Shown: positions 7,710 through 15,510, counted from the stretch's first letter. The stretch is DNA of 19,016 nucleotides from Fodinibius sp050117475 (GCA_050117475.1 JASFMR010000071.1:1-19016); one strand, 5' to 3'. The notes: generated from the letters alone by a model not told the origin. A program made the numbers and translations.

Positions 7710-8474
7710 GTGATTGATACCCATTGTCACATTTATCTGAAACAATTCGACAAGGATATTCAGGAAGTACTTGACCGGGCAGCCAAGTCGAAGGTGACCC
7801 ATATCCTTATGCCGGCTATTAATTTTGATTCACTTCCAAAGATGGATAAGCTCAGCCATCCCGAGATCAGATTTTCTAAAATGGCCGGGATACATCCCAC
7901 GGAAATCAACGAAGGAGTGAGTACTACGGAAGATGAGTTGTACGCACACTGCGAAAAAGATGACATCATAGCAGTCGGTGAAACCGGGTTGGATTATTAT
8001 TGGAGCACGGACTATAAAACCAAGCAAAAAGAATCGCTGCAGATACACTGCCGGGTTGCTAAAGCTCTTCAAAAACCCATTGTACTTCATAATCGGGAAA
8101 GTACGGGGGATATGTTTGATATTATTGAGACTGAGCAGGATGGAAGTCTTTCCGGGGTTTGGCATTGTTTCAATGGGTCGGCAGACGAAGGCAGGCGGGC
8201 AATCGACCTGGGACTTAATCTCGGGATTGGTGGTGTACTCACTTTTAAAAATGCTGGAGTTGATAAAGCTGTAGCTCAGCTTCCGCTAAAGCACATGATG
8301 TTGGAGACTGATGCTCCTTATCTGGCCCCGTCGCCAAAGCGGGGAAAGCGGAATGAGCCCGCCTTTGTAAAATATACTGCCCAAAGATTGGCTGAGGTAT
8401 TGGATGTGTCTTTTGATGAGATCGTCGCCAAGACCGATGAAAATGCTCTGGACCTGTTCGGTGTCAACCCCTGA
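7710..8474 (+). CDS. tatD: TatD family metal-dependent hydrolase (DNase)
   Basis: A TIM-barrel metallo-hydrolase of the TatD group, 3'-5' exonuclease/DNase enzymes implicated in DNA repair and quality control. All metal ligands of the family are visible in 254 aa: H5 and H7 in DTHCH, E91 in VGETGLDYYW, H127 in VLHNRES, H152 in VWHCFNGS and D201 in LETDAPYLAP. RNEPAFV (214-220) is also conserved. The start is GTG, chosen because it places IDTHCH at the expected N-terminus and lies four bases after the previous stop. Cotranscription with the kinase gene is likely; no functional tie between them is evident. The paralogue (tatD, ycfH or yjjV type) cannot be decided. Confidence 0.94.
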   Translation: MIDTHCHIYLKQFDKDIQEVLDRAAKSKVTHILMPAINFDSLPKMDKLSHPEIRFSKMAGIHPTEINEGVSTTEDELYAHCEKDDIIAVGETGLDYYWSTDYKTKQKESLQIHCRVAKALQKPIVLHNRESTGDMFDIIETEQDGSLSGVWHCFNGSADEGRRAIDLGLNLGIGGVLTFKNAGVDKAVAQLPLKHMMLETDAPYLAPSPKRGKRNEPAFVKYTAQRLAEVLDVSFDEIVAKTDENALDLFGVNP

Positions 8475-8483
8475 ATAATAATG

Positions 8484-8510
8484 ACAGAGTAGTAAACTTC
8501 TGTGTTTTAG
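8484..8510 (+). terminator. Weak stem-loop between convergent tatD and pdxB
   Basis: ACAGAG (8484-8489) pairs with TTCTGT (8498-8503), including one G-T pair, around an 8-base loop, and is followed by GTTTTAG. It lies just after the tatD stop in the 51-base convergent gap. The stem is short and the T-run has only four bases, so a terminator is plausible but weak. Confidence 0.3.
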
Positions 8511-8525
8511 GAGCTATCAAATACT

Positions 8526-9650
8526 TTAGTCTGCGGTTGAAAAACCCATGGCTTTGAGTATTGGAAATCGTTTAAAGTAAGATGCCGGCAAATAAGTTTG
8601 GGGAAATTCCTGTCTGAGTGGGAATTCTGCCCTCAGTTTATTGAAATATTTTGCTCGTTCATTTTCAAAGTTGGTAATAATTTTTTGTAATTCGGTTTCA
8701 TATTCCCCAAGAGGGTGGAGTTCGTCCAGCAGTGCGGAAAGAGAATCAAATTCCGAAATTTCTTTTTTCAGGACATTGGGTTTGGATTTTGTCTTCAATT
8801 CCGGATGACTGATACCAAAGTGGTTAAGCATCGCATTCGCTGCCAGATTGGAAGCTCTTTCTTTAGCTTGTACGGAGTAGCCGGCGATATGAGGCGTTTT
8901 GATAAATGCTTTTTTCGCTGTACTCAGGTTGAAATCAGGCTCTCCTTCCCAGACATCGATGATGATATCCCGGATTGTTCCCTGGTCCATCGCCGAAAGC
9001 ACAGCTTTCTCATCGATAACGCCCCCTCGCGAGGTATTTAAAACGAGCTCATAATTTTGTTTTATGAGTTTTTTCGTATCCAGCCAGTGGTATGTCGGAT
9101 GGGCTCCATCTCGGGTCAGTGGAGTATGAAAGGATAAAATATCGGTCGCCAGTAGTTCCTCAAGCGAATTTGAAGAAAAAGTAGGGTCTCGCTGCTCCCG
9201 GGGTGGGTCGTAAGCAGTGGTGGAGACCCCCAGCTTATTCATCAAACGGATGACGTGCGTGCCTACATTTCCGACTCCTATAACACCCATTGATAATTCT
9301 GTGAGGGTCTTTTGTCGCTGATCTGACCATATCAACAAAGCCGTAGCTACATATTCGGCTACCGATCGGGCGTTACATCCCACAGCATTGGCAAATTGAA
9401 CTCCGTGAGATTCAAGATAAGAGATATCCACATGATCGGTTCCTGCGGAGGCGGTACCCACAAATTCGAGGGATTTTGGAATAGCAGGCAAAGTGGTTTT
9501 ATTGATTTGGATTACCGTTCTGATTAGTAAGGCGTGCACCGATGAAATGTCGGGTAGGCCTTCGGCAGGATCAAAAAGAATGAGATTAATGTTTTCGGGC
9601 AAATATGACTGTATATTGAATAAGTAGCGATCTGCTAAGACGTTGATCAT
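8526..9650 (-). CDS. pdxB: 4-phosphoerythronate dehydrogenase
   Basis: NAD-dependent oxidation of 4-phosphoerythronate, the second step of the DXP-dependent route to pyridoxal phosphate. It is a D-2-hydroxyacid dehydrogenase: FVGTASAGTDHVD (63-75), GCNARSVAEY (91-100), the Rossmann motif GVGNVG (125-130), and the catalytic triad R208 (NTSRGG), E237 (WEGEPD) and H254 (PHIAGYS). PdxB, rather than a generic relative, is indicated by the PHIAGYSVQAK block and the C-terminal dimerisation domain ending LRAEFPLRQEFP...LKAMGF, which matches the PdxB-specific tail. At 374 aa it is normal length. It is transcribed alone, divergently from the nucleoside phosphorylase, with a near-consensus -7 (TATATTTC) 28 bases before the ATG. 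Confidence 0.93.
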   Translation of the reverse strand: MINVLADRYLFNIQSYLPENINLILFDPAEGLPDISSVHALLIRTVIQINKTTLPAIPKSLEFVGTASAGTDHVDISYLESHGVQFANAVGCNARSVAEYVATALLIWSDQRQKTLTELSMGVIGVGNVGTHVIRLMNKLGVSTTAYDPPREQRDPTFSSNSLEELLATDILSFHTPLTRDGAHPTYHWLDTKKLIKQNYELVLNTSRGGVIDEKAVLSAMDQGTIRDIIIDVWEGEPDFNLSTAKKAFIKTPHIAGYSVQAKERASNLAANAMLNHFGISHPELKTKSKPNVLKKEISEFDSLSALLDELHPLGEYETELQKIITNFENERAKYFNKLRAEFPLRQEFPQTYLPASYFKRFPILKAMGFSTAD

Positions 9651-9678
9651 CAGAGAGTTTAGGCTATCAATTTTTCGG

Positions 9679-9686
9679 GAAATATA
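9679..9686 (-). promoter_or_regulatory. Possible -7 promoter element for pdxB
   Basis: On the minus strand this reads TATATTTC, one mismatch from TAnnTTTG, and ends 28 bases before the pdxB ATG. No clear -33 motif accompanies it. The site is in the 76-base divergent spacer shared with the nucleoside phosphorylase gene. Confidence 0.25.
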
Positions 9687-9706
9687 CGTTATTACTACTT
9701 AAAATT

Positions 9707-9724
9707 AATGTAACAACTTACATT
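9707..9724. promoter_or_regulatory. 7-4-7 palindrome at the translation start of the nucleoside phosphorylase
   Basis: AATGTAA-CAAC-TTACATT is perfect and ends two bases before the ATG at 9727. It occupies the exact place where a ribosome-binding site would be, and no Shine-Dalgarno is visible. It could be a repressor operator serving the divergent pair, or a hairpin in the mRNA that hides the start codon region. Confidence 0.4.
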
Positions 9725-9726
9725 TT

Positions 9727-11067
9727 ATGGCTTCAAAATCACACAATGTCGTGTCTCTCATCCGAAAGAAACGAGATGGACAGGTGTTGACCCGTGATGA
9801 AATATCTTTTTTAATCAATAGCTACTCTGAAGACAAGCTTCCCGATTACCAGATGAGCGCTTTTTTGATGGCAGCTTTTTTGAATAATATGAATGAGGAT
9901 GAAGCATCGGCGCTCACAAAGGCAATGCTTCACTCAGGAGAAATACTTGATTTGAGTGAAATACCCGGAATTAAGGTTGATAAGCATTCTACAGGAGGTG
10001 TGGGAGATAAACTCTCACTTATCCTGGCACCTATTGTTGCCAGCTGTGGTGTCCCGGTACCCATGATATCCGGCCGCGGCCTTGGGCATACCGGCGGTAC
10101 GCTGGATAAGCTGGAGTCGATCCCCGGTTTTAAGGTAGATATCTCTCTGGAACAGTATCGAAGAGTATTGTCAGAGTGCCGAATGGTAATGGCGGGGCAG
10201 ACAGAAGAGATTGCCCCTGCAGATAAAAGGCTCTATGCCCTTCGTGATGTTACGGCTACGGTAGAATCCATTCCCCTAATTGCCGGCAGTATAATGAGCA
10301 AAAAGCTGGCTGAAGGTATCGATGCACTGGTACTGGATGTTAAATTTGGTTCCGGCGCATTTATGAAACGACCTGAGGATGCCAGAAAACTTGCTGAGGC
10401 ACTTGTGGCTATAGGAGAAGATTTTGGTAAAGAGACAGTCGCCTATCTTACGAACATGAATCAGCCACTTGGATATAAAATAGGTAATTGGCTTGAAGTT
10501 GAAGAAGCAATGGAGGCACTGCAAGGCAATGGCCCGGAAGATGTTATGGAAGTTACACATATATTGGCGGGAACAATGATTAAACTTGGTTCCAAGGCCG
10601 AGTCTGTGAAAGAAGGGGTTGAAAAAAGTAAAGAGGCTGTAGCTGGCGGAAAAGCTTTTAAAAAGTGGCTGGAGCTGACTAAAGCGCAGGGGGGAGATAC
10701 CAGGGTACTTAACGATTTTGACTCTTATCCCAAGGCGAGGCATATGTTTACAGTGGAAGCCCAACAATCGGGATATCTGACCGAGATGGACGCCTATAAG
10801 ATAGGTCTGGCCTCACTTGAATTGGGGGCCGGCAGAAAAACAAAAGAAGAAGGAATTGATCCGGTGGCCGGGATCGTGCTAAAGCACAAGGCTGGGGCCA
10901 CTGTAAAAAAAGGTGAAACATTGGCGGTCTGTTTTACGAACAATAAAAAAGCAATTGAACCAGCAATAGATGTTTTGGGAAATGCGTTTTTTATTAACGA
11001 GGCACCTTCTGAACAGTTACCGATGGTTACTCATCGTGTCGATAGGGAGGGTATCCACAAAATGTAG
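9727..11067 (+). CDS. Pyrimidine-nucleoside (thymidine) phosphorylase
   Basis: Phosphorolysis of thymidine, uridine or deoxyuridine to base plus (deoxy)ribose-1-phosphate, in nucleoside salvage and catabolism. The 446 residues follow the DeoA/Pdp layout: an N-terminal helical domain containing MSAFLMAAFLNNM (43-55), the phosphate-binding KHSTGGVGDK (86-95) and the family signature SGRGLGHTGGTLDKLES (115-131). YALRDVTATVES (170-181), then DVKFGSGAFMK (204-214) follow. The C-terminal alpha/beta domain is complete (GIVLKHKAGATVKKGETL). The length and KFGSGAFMK block do not separate Pdp from DeoA with certainty, so no symbol is given. It is monocistronic by spacing: pdxB is divergent, and 121 bases with a hairpin separate it from pspA. 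Confidence 0.95.
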   Translation: MASKSHNVVSLIRKKRDGQVLTRDEISFLINSYSEDKLPDYQMSAFLMAAFLNNMNEDEASALTKAMLHSGEILDLSEIPGIKVDKHSTGGVGDKLSLILAPIVASCGVPVPMISGRGLGHTGGTLDKLESIPGFKVDISLEQYRRVLSECRMVMAGQTEEIAPADKRLYALRDVTATVESIPLIAGSIMSKKLAEGIDALVLDVKFGSGAFMKRPEDARKLAEALVAIGEDFGKETVAYLTNMNQPLGYKIGNWLEVEEAMEALQGNGPEDVMEVTHILAGTMIKLGSKAESVKEGVEKSKEAVAGGKAFKKWLELTKAQGGDTRVLNDFDSYPKARHMFTVEAQQSGYLTEMDAYKIGLASLELGAGRKTKEEGIDPVAGIVLKHKAGATVKKGETLAVCFTNNKKAIEPAIDVLGNAFFINEAPSEQLPMVTHRVDREGIHKM

Positions 11068-11102
11068 ATTTAAAGCTGATATTAATTGCAATATCTTTAA
11101 AT
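11068..11102 (+). terminator. A/T-rich stem-loop after the nucleoside phosphorylase gene
   Basis: It begins on the base after the stop codon. An inner 6-bp stem GATATT/AATATC (11078-11083 with 11090-11095) is stacked on an outer 7-bp stem ATTTAAA/TTTAAAT (11068-11074 with 11096-11102), with a 3-base bulge on the left and a 6-base loop. There is no T-tract, so termination is uncertain; it may instead protect the mRNA 3' end. Confidence 0.4.
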
Positions 11103-11121
11103 TAACATAACTTTACAGTAT

Positions 11122-11150
11122 TACTAATTCGTTGTAAAAATAGATTAGTA
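11122..11150. promoter_or_regulatory. Inverted repeat upstream of pspA
   Basis: TACTAAT (11122-11128) and ATTAGTA (11144-11150) are perfect complements separated by 15 bases, 39 bases before the pspA ATG. A TAACTTTA (11108-11115), one mismatch from the TAnnTTTG -7 consensus, lies just upstream. No sigma-54 GG-N10-GC element, the usual pspA promoter of enterics, is visible. The repeat is a candidate operator for the envelope-stress genes; chance cannot be excluded in A/T-rich DNA. Confidence 0.3.
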
Positions 11151-11188
11151 TACAGGGCAGGGCAAAAGTCAAAAAAAGAAATAATACC

Positions 11189-11980
11189 ATGTTTAAAAGA
11201 TTCATTCGCGCTATCAAGTCGCTATTCGGTGGATTCGTAAGTTCTATGGAAGATCCAAAGCTTATACTCGAACAGAATATACGCGACCTGAACGATCAGA
11301 TTCCACAAATGAACGAGAATATCGCTACCGTCAAGGCGAATCTGATGATGCTTCAGAAAGAAGTAAAGAAGTATGAGAAACGCATCGAAGACCTAACGGC
11401 AAAGATAAAGTCTGCAATTAATGCCGATCGCGATGATATTGCCGAAGGCTATGCGATGCAGCTTGAGAAGGCTAAGGAAAACCTTACTACCTCCCGTGAA
11501 CAGATGAAGTTTGCTGAGCAGGCTTACGAAAAAGCGCTGAAAGTCAAGAAAGCGTTTATTCGGGAAAAAGACCGTAAGATACAGGAGGCTAAAGAAGCGT
11601 TGCGCGCTAATGAGCGTGCCGAATGGCAAGGCAAGGTTGCCGATGCCCTGGAGCAGTTTGAAACAGGTGGGATCGATCAGACACATGATGAAATGGTCAG
11701 CCGGTTGAATGAGCAAACGGCAAAAAACGAAGCTCGTATGGAATTGGCACTAGACAGTATCGATACCGAAACCATGGAAATTGAAGCCAATGCTGAGAAG
11801 CTGCGAGCCCATGAATTGGTGCAGCAGTTCAAAGTCGATATGGGCAAGGTCGAAGCCTCCGAGAAGGAAAAGAGCGTCGGATCCACGGATGGCAAAGAAA
11901 TTGAGATCGAAGACGAAACTCCGGAAAAGGAAAAAGAGCAGGGCAAGACCATCGGAAATAAAGAACGCTCAAAATCCTAA
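11189..11980 (+). CDS. pspA: PspA/IM30 (Vipp1) family protein, bacterial ESCRT-III homologue
   Basis: Peripheral inner-membrane protein that polymerises on damaged or stressed membranes. The 263 residues start with an amphipathic helix (MFKRFIRAIKSLFGGFVSSM), followed by the family motif EDPKLILEQNIRDL (21-34). A long helical hairpin (about 30-150) follows, with LQKEVKKYEKRIEDL and QLEKAKENL, then the C-terminal helices with EARMELALDS (181-190) and ELVQQFKVDMG (209-219). A charged, low-complexity tail rich in Glu and Lys extends from about 222. Twelve bases later comes a gene for a protein resembling its own C-terminal half. No PspB, PspC or PspF homologue accompanies it. The ATG fits the conserved N-terminal helix. 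Confidence 0.95.
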   Translation: MFKRFIRAIKSLFGGFVSSMEDPKLILEQNIRDLNDQIPQMNENIATVKANLMMLQKEVKKYEKRIEDLTAKIKSAINADRDDIAEGYAMQLEKAKENLTTSREQMKFAEQAYEKALKVKKAFIREKDRKIQEAKEALRANERAEWQGKVADALEQFETGGIDQTHDEMVSRLNEQTAKNEARMELALDSIDTETMEIEANAEKLRAHELVQQFKVDMGKVEASEKEKSVGSTDGKEIEIEDETPEKEKEQGKTIGNKERSKS

Positions 11981-11992
11981 TTATACATCATT

Positions 11993-12454
11993 ATGGCTAA
12001 GGACAGCCGCAGTGAACGTGAAAGACTAAAGGAAGAATACAAGGAGCATTACAGGAAGATGCGGGAAACAAAGGAACGTCTTGCCCGCACTAGAAAAACC
12101 CAAAATATTGCCCAGGCACTTAAGAACATGGATAAGAGCCAGATGCTTGACTCTTTTGATGATTTCCTGTTTACAATGAAGCATAAAATTGCTTCGGTTG
12201 AAGCGCGATTGGATGTGGCAATGGAAAGTATGCTTGATGAGCAAGAGTCCAGGGAAAAAGAACAAAAACTGGATGAAGAGATGACCAAAGTGAATGCCAA
12301 AGATACGCTACGCCAGGTAAAATTGGAGATGGGCCTTTTATATAAGGAAATCGAGCGTCAGGCTGATACCATGAAAGTGAATAAAACTATCGGCAGCGGC
12401 ACGACGGAATCAGCTGAAGACCCCGGTGCTGAACCAAGCGAAGATCAACAGTAG
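11993..12454 (+). CDS. Small coiled-coil protein resembling the C-terminal half of PspA
   Basis: A 153-aa, highly charged helical protein without signal peptide or TM segment; I know no named family for it. Residues 40-80 align without a gap to PspA residues 151-191 of the gene just upstream: AQAL with ADAL, then EARLDVAMES with EARMELALDS, with about 10 identities and many conservative changes. A second block, AKDTLRQVKLEMG (102-114), matches AHELVQQFKVDMG of PspA. Residues 1-35 are an Arg/Lys/Glu-rich helix, and the last 20 an acidic disordered tail. The amphipathic membrane helix and the long hairpin of PspA are absent. It lies between pspA (12-base gap) and a membrane protein gene (4-base gap), so it is surely cotranscribed. 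Inference: a truncated PspA paralogue that caps or modulates PspA polymers. Confidence 0.85.
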   Translation: MAKDSRSERERLKEEYKEHYRKMRETKERLARTRKTQNIAQALKNMDKSQMLDSFDDFLFTMKHKIASVEARLDVAMESMLDEQESREKEQKLDEEMTKVNAKDTLRQVKLEMGLLYKEIERQADTMKVNKTIGSGTTESAEDPGAEPSEDQQ

Positions 12455-12458
12455 ATCT

Positions 12459-13352
12459 ATGAGTGAAGATAAAACCATAAATTTTACACGAGAAGCATTC
12501 TTACATCCTCTTAATATGGGGGTTCTCTTAGTTGCTACCATTTCTGCTTTTGTTATGAGCGATATGGGGCTGTTGTCGAATATGATTCTGACAATGACAT
12601 TTGGAGTGGAGTTAATGTATCTCGGAATTGTACCCCGCCTACCTCGGTTTCGGAAGAATGTAAAGCTGCGAAAACTACGTGAACGCAATCCGGCAGCTGA
12701 AGAGAAATCTACTTTCCAGGAACTTGATCAGAAAAGTCAGAAACGGTTTTTAGTACTTAAACACCTGGCGAAATTAATTAAAGAGAACTTTGATAAACTT
12801 CCGTACAGTTCTCAGGGATTACTGGAAAACATACGCAAGAAAATTGAGGAGCTGATTTCAAACTATTTAACGCTTCTTGATCTTCACAAGCGTTATCAGC
12901 TTTATATGAATACTTCAGTAGAAGAAACACTGAAGCATGAAGTTCAGGAAGAGGAAGAAAAGATACAAAACATGCAGTCGGATCGGCTAAAACGTACCAA
13001 GGCTCGGCGTGTAAAGATCCTAAAAAAACGCCTCAAGAAGTTTGAGATTGCGAAAGAGAAATATTTGATTTGTGAAACGCATCTTGAGACAATTGAAGAT
13101 GCCATTCGCTATATTTATGAGCAGTCAATGACGATGAGCAATCCCGAAGAGATTGGCTTCCAGCTTGATAATCTGCTCGAAGAGGTGGAAGAAACTTCTC
13201 AGCTTATTGATGATCTTGACCAAGACATTTTACCCTTGCATTCCGATCTTGACGAATTGGACCTGGATTCGGATTTTTTGGAGATCGAAAAAGAAGAACA
13301 CAAGTCTGAGTCGGAATCAAAAATTAACTCTTCAAATCGCGTTAAAGAATAA
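12459..13352 (+). CDS. Two-TM membrane protein with long cytoplasmic coiled coil, function unknown
   Basis: A 297-aa protein that I do not recognise as a named family. After a short charged N-terminus, two hydrophobic segments follow (about 17-37, with HPLNMGVLLVATISAF, and 41-58, with ILTMTFGVELMYLGIVP). A basic stretch PRFRKNVKLRKLRER (62-76) puts the rest in the cytoplasm by the positive-inside rule. Residues 90-260 are nearly all charged helix or coiled coil (EEEEKIQ, RRVKILKKRLKKFEIAKEK), and the tail from about 245 is strongly acidic. The ATG is preferred over an in-frame GTG 33 bases upstream, which overlaps the previous gene. Its place after pspA and the half-PspA suggests a membrane anchor or sensor for them, replacing PspB/PspC. 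This role is inferred from position alone. Confidence 0.85.
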   Translation: MSEDKTINFTREAFLHPLNMGVLLVATISAFVMSDMGLLSNMILTMTFGVELMYLGIVPRLPRFRKNVKLRKLRERNPAAEEKSTFQELDQKSQKRFLVLKHLAKLIKENFDKLPYSSQGLLENIRKKIEELISNYLTLLDLHKRYQLYMNTSVEETLKHEVQEEEEKIQNMQSDRLKRTKARRVKILKKRLKKFEIAKEKYLICETHLETIEDAIRYIYEQSMTMSNPEEIGFQLDNLLEEVEETSQLIDDLDQDILPLHSDLDELDLDSDFLEIEKEEHKSESESKINSSNRVKE

Positions 13353-13362
13353 TTATTTACTT

Positions 13363-14142
13363 ATGAGTGAGTCTTTCAATACGATCATCTTCGAGAAAGA
13401 TGATAATGGTGTCGCTACAGTTATTATTAATCGACCGGCTAAACTTAATGCCCTGAATGATGAAGTGCTTAATGAATTGACCGATGTATTCAAAACTATC
13501 CAGATTGATGAGACGATCAGTGCGGTGATTGTTACAGGCAGCGGAGAAAAAGCATTTGTAGCCGGTGCCGACATCAAAGAATTACGGGAGTTGGACAGCC
13601 GGTCCGGGCGGATGGCGTCGCAAAAAGGACAACAGATTTTTCAGTTGATTGAAGATACCAGAAAGCCGGTAATTGCTGCTGTCAACGGTTATGCATTGGG
13701 AGGAGGCTCTGAATTGGCCATGGCTTGCCACATGCGCATTGCTGGAGAGAATGCGGTATTTGGTTTACCGGAAGTAGGACTGGGCTTGATCCCGGGCTAC
13801 GGTGGTACACAGCGATTGTCTCAAATTTTGGGGCGCGCCCGAGCCCTTGAGATGATTCTGACCGGCAAGCAAGTGAAGGCGAATGAGGCTGAAAAGCTTG
13901 GGTTGGTAAACTTTGTTACGGATGAAGATCCGGTAAAAGCAGCAAAGGAATTCATAGAGAAAATTCTGAAAAACGGACCGGTGGCTATCCGAAGTGCAAT
14001 TAAAGCGGTATATCATTCGGATCATCAAAGCGGGTTTCAAGTAGAGGCTGACTTATTCGGTCAGCTTTGTGATACCGAGGATTTTATCGAAGGAGCCTCT
14101 GCATTCCTGGAAAAACGCAAACCGAATTTTCAGGGTAATTAA
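13363..14142 (+). CDS. Enoyl-CoA hydratase/isomerase (crotonase) family protein
   Basis: Probably hydrates 2-enoyl-CoA, in fatty-acid or butyrate-type metabolism. The 259 aa carry both catalytic glutamates: E117 in GGGSELAM and E137 in GLPEVGLGLIPGYGGTQRL. The oxyanion-hole region AFVAGADIKEL (64-74) and NGYALGGG (108-115) complete the signature, and the whole matches short-chain enoyl-CoA hydratases (crt-like). The ATG lies 10 bases after the previous stop; 70 further upstream in-frame codons exist but overlap that gene and have no family resemblance. No other beta-oxidation gene is nearby, so the enzyme may be cotranscribed with the PspA module by chance or to link lipid metabolism with membrane state. 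Confidence 0.94.
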   Translation: MSESFNTIIFEKDDNGVATVIINRPAKLNALNDEVLNELTDVFKTIQIDETISAVIVTGSGEKAFVAGADIKELRELDSRSGRMASQKGQQIFQLIEDTRKPVIAAVNGYALGGGSELAMACHMRIAGENAVFGLPEVGLGLIPGYGGTQRLSQILGRARALEMILTGKQVKANEAEKLGLVNFVTDEDPVKAAKEFIEKILKNGPVAIRSAIKAVYHSDHQSGFQVEADLFGQLCDTEDFIEGASAFLEKRKPNFQGN

Positions 14143-14232
14143 CTTTTTGTCAACTCTGTTTTCGCTTCTGAACCCAGAATACGGTGGTGCATAAAGAGAA
14201 GATACAATAAGGCTAATTTGTGACCAGCATAC

Positions 14233-15510
14233 GTGACAGAACTATTACTCATAATTCTTACAATTATACTCAGCGGCTTTTTTTCCGGCTCTGAAATTGC
14301 GTTCGTCAGTGCTAATCGACTGAAGTTGGAGATTGAGTCTCGAAAGAGTTCCTGGACAGGACGCGTGGTTAATTATTTTGTAAGAAACCCGGAAACATTT
14401 CTCACGACGACACTTGTGGGAAATAATATTGTAAATGTAGTTTATGCGACGCTGATGACATTGTTTTTGGTGAGCCCTATCACCGATCTTTATCAGAGTT
14501 GGATGGGAACTACCCCATCCTCAGTCACAATGCTGATTATTCAGACAGTTGTAGCTTCTGTCATCATCATGCTATTCGGAGAAATACTTCCCAAAGCGCT
14601 GTTTCGAATTAATGCCGATTGGTGGGTTAAAATTATTGCCGTTCCACAGCAAATCTGTAACTGGATATTTCGGCCGCTAATTTTCCTGGCAGATAAATCT
14701 TCGGATTTAATTATTAAGCTGATTAACCCTGAGATCGATCGGTCAGGAAAAGTTTTTCGCAGGCAAGATGTCGAATTGATCTTCAAAGAATTACGCGATA
14801 CCGGGGGGCACGACTTGGATAAGGAAGATTCAGAAATACTACACAATGTGCTTGAGCTCTCTAATAAACGGGTTAAAGAATCAATGATTCCTCGCACAGA
14901 TATAGTCGCGGTGGAAAAGAATACGAGCATTGATGAAACCTTAAAGCTTTTTATCTCCTCAGGTTTTTCTAAGCTCCCTGTTTACCAGGAAAGCATTGAC
15001 GATATCATCGGTGTGATATTTGCTTATGATCTTTTTAGCAATCCGAAAAACCTGATTGAGATCATGCGTCCGATTAAATTGATTCCGGCTTCTCAGAAAT
15101 CAAAGGACTTGCTTTCCGAATTTAGGAAATCAAATATTTCGGTTGCAGTTGTTATTGATGAATATGGGGGTACGGCAGGGATGGTCACTATTGAAGATTT
15201 GTTGGAAGAGGTCGTCGGTGATATTCAGGATGAATACGATACGGAAGATCAATTTGTGAAAAAGCTATCTAACAACACTTATATATTGAGCGGTGGTATT
15301 GAGATAGAAGATCTTCGAGAAGAATATCCCGAAATAAAATTCCCCGTAGAATCTTCCGAGTATGAAACAGTGGCTGGGTACATAATCAATACACTGGGAC
15401 GCATCCCCAAAGTAAATGAAGAATTACTTATTGACGGCAACAAAATTATTATCAGTAAAGCTACCCCTAGTCGTATTGAGACATTGAAGCTTGTAGTCAC
15501 GGAGGGCTAG
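14233..15510 (+). CDS. CNNM/CorC (hemolysin-like) membrane protein with DUF21, two CBS and CorC_HlyC domains
   Basis: Inner-membrane protein of the family that includes CorB/CorC/YfjD and GldE, linked to Mg2+ (and Na+) transport. Domain order over 425 aa: CNNM/DUF21 with three or four hydrophobic segments (about 1-24, 60-82, 98-120, 130-152) including SGFFSGSEIAF (14-24), VGNNIVNVVYATL (62-74) and FGEILPKALFR (115-125). CBS 1 follows (about 215-270, with VKESMIPRTDIVAV), then CBS 2 (about 275-330, with VVIDEYGGTAGMVTIEDLLE). The C-terminal CorC_HlyC domain (about 345-422) ends the protein. The start is GTG, which gives a proper MTELLL first helix; no closer ATG fits. The gene stands alone by spacing (90 bases from the crotonase, 107 to the next gene). 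GldE, a gliding-motility paralogue, is possible, but no gld gene is near. Confidence 0.93.
   Translation: MTELLLIILTIILSGFFSGSEIAFVSANRLKLEIESRKSSWTGRVVNYFVRNPETFLTTTLVGNNIVNVVYATLMTLFLVSPITDLYQSWMGTTPSSVTMLIIQTVVASVIIMLFGEILPKALFRINADWWVKIIAVPQQICNWIFRPLIFLADKSSDLIIKLINPEIDRSGKVFRRQDVELIFKELRDTGGHDLDKEDSEILHNVLELSNKRVKESMIPRTDIVAVEKNTSIDETLKLFISSGFSKLPVYQESIDDIIGVIFAYDLFSNPKNLIEIMRPIKLIPASQKSKDLLSEFRKSNISVAVVIDEYGGTAGMVTIEDLLEEVVGDIQDEYDTEDQFVKKLSNNTYILSGGIEIEDLREEYPEIKFPVESSEYETVAGYIINTLGRIPKVNEELLIDGNKIIISKATPSRIETLKLVVTEG

Noticed and set aside
10276..10767. A 163-codon open frame on the minus strand.
   Set aside because: It lies wholly within the nucleoside phosphorylase gene, which has clear family motifs; this is an antisense shadow.
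13153..13362. N-terminal extension of the crotonase by 70 residues.
   Set aside because: It lies inside the preceding gene in another frame and the added sequence is not crotonase-like; MSESFNTIIFEK is a normal start.
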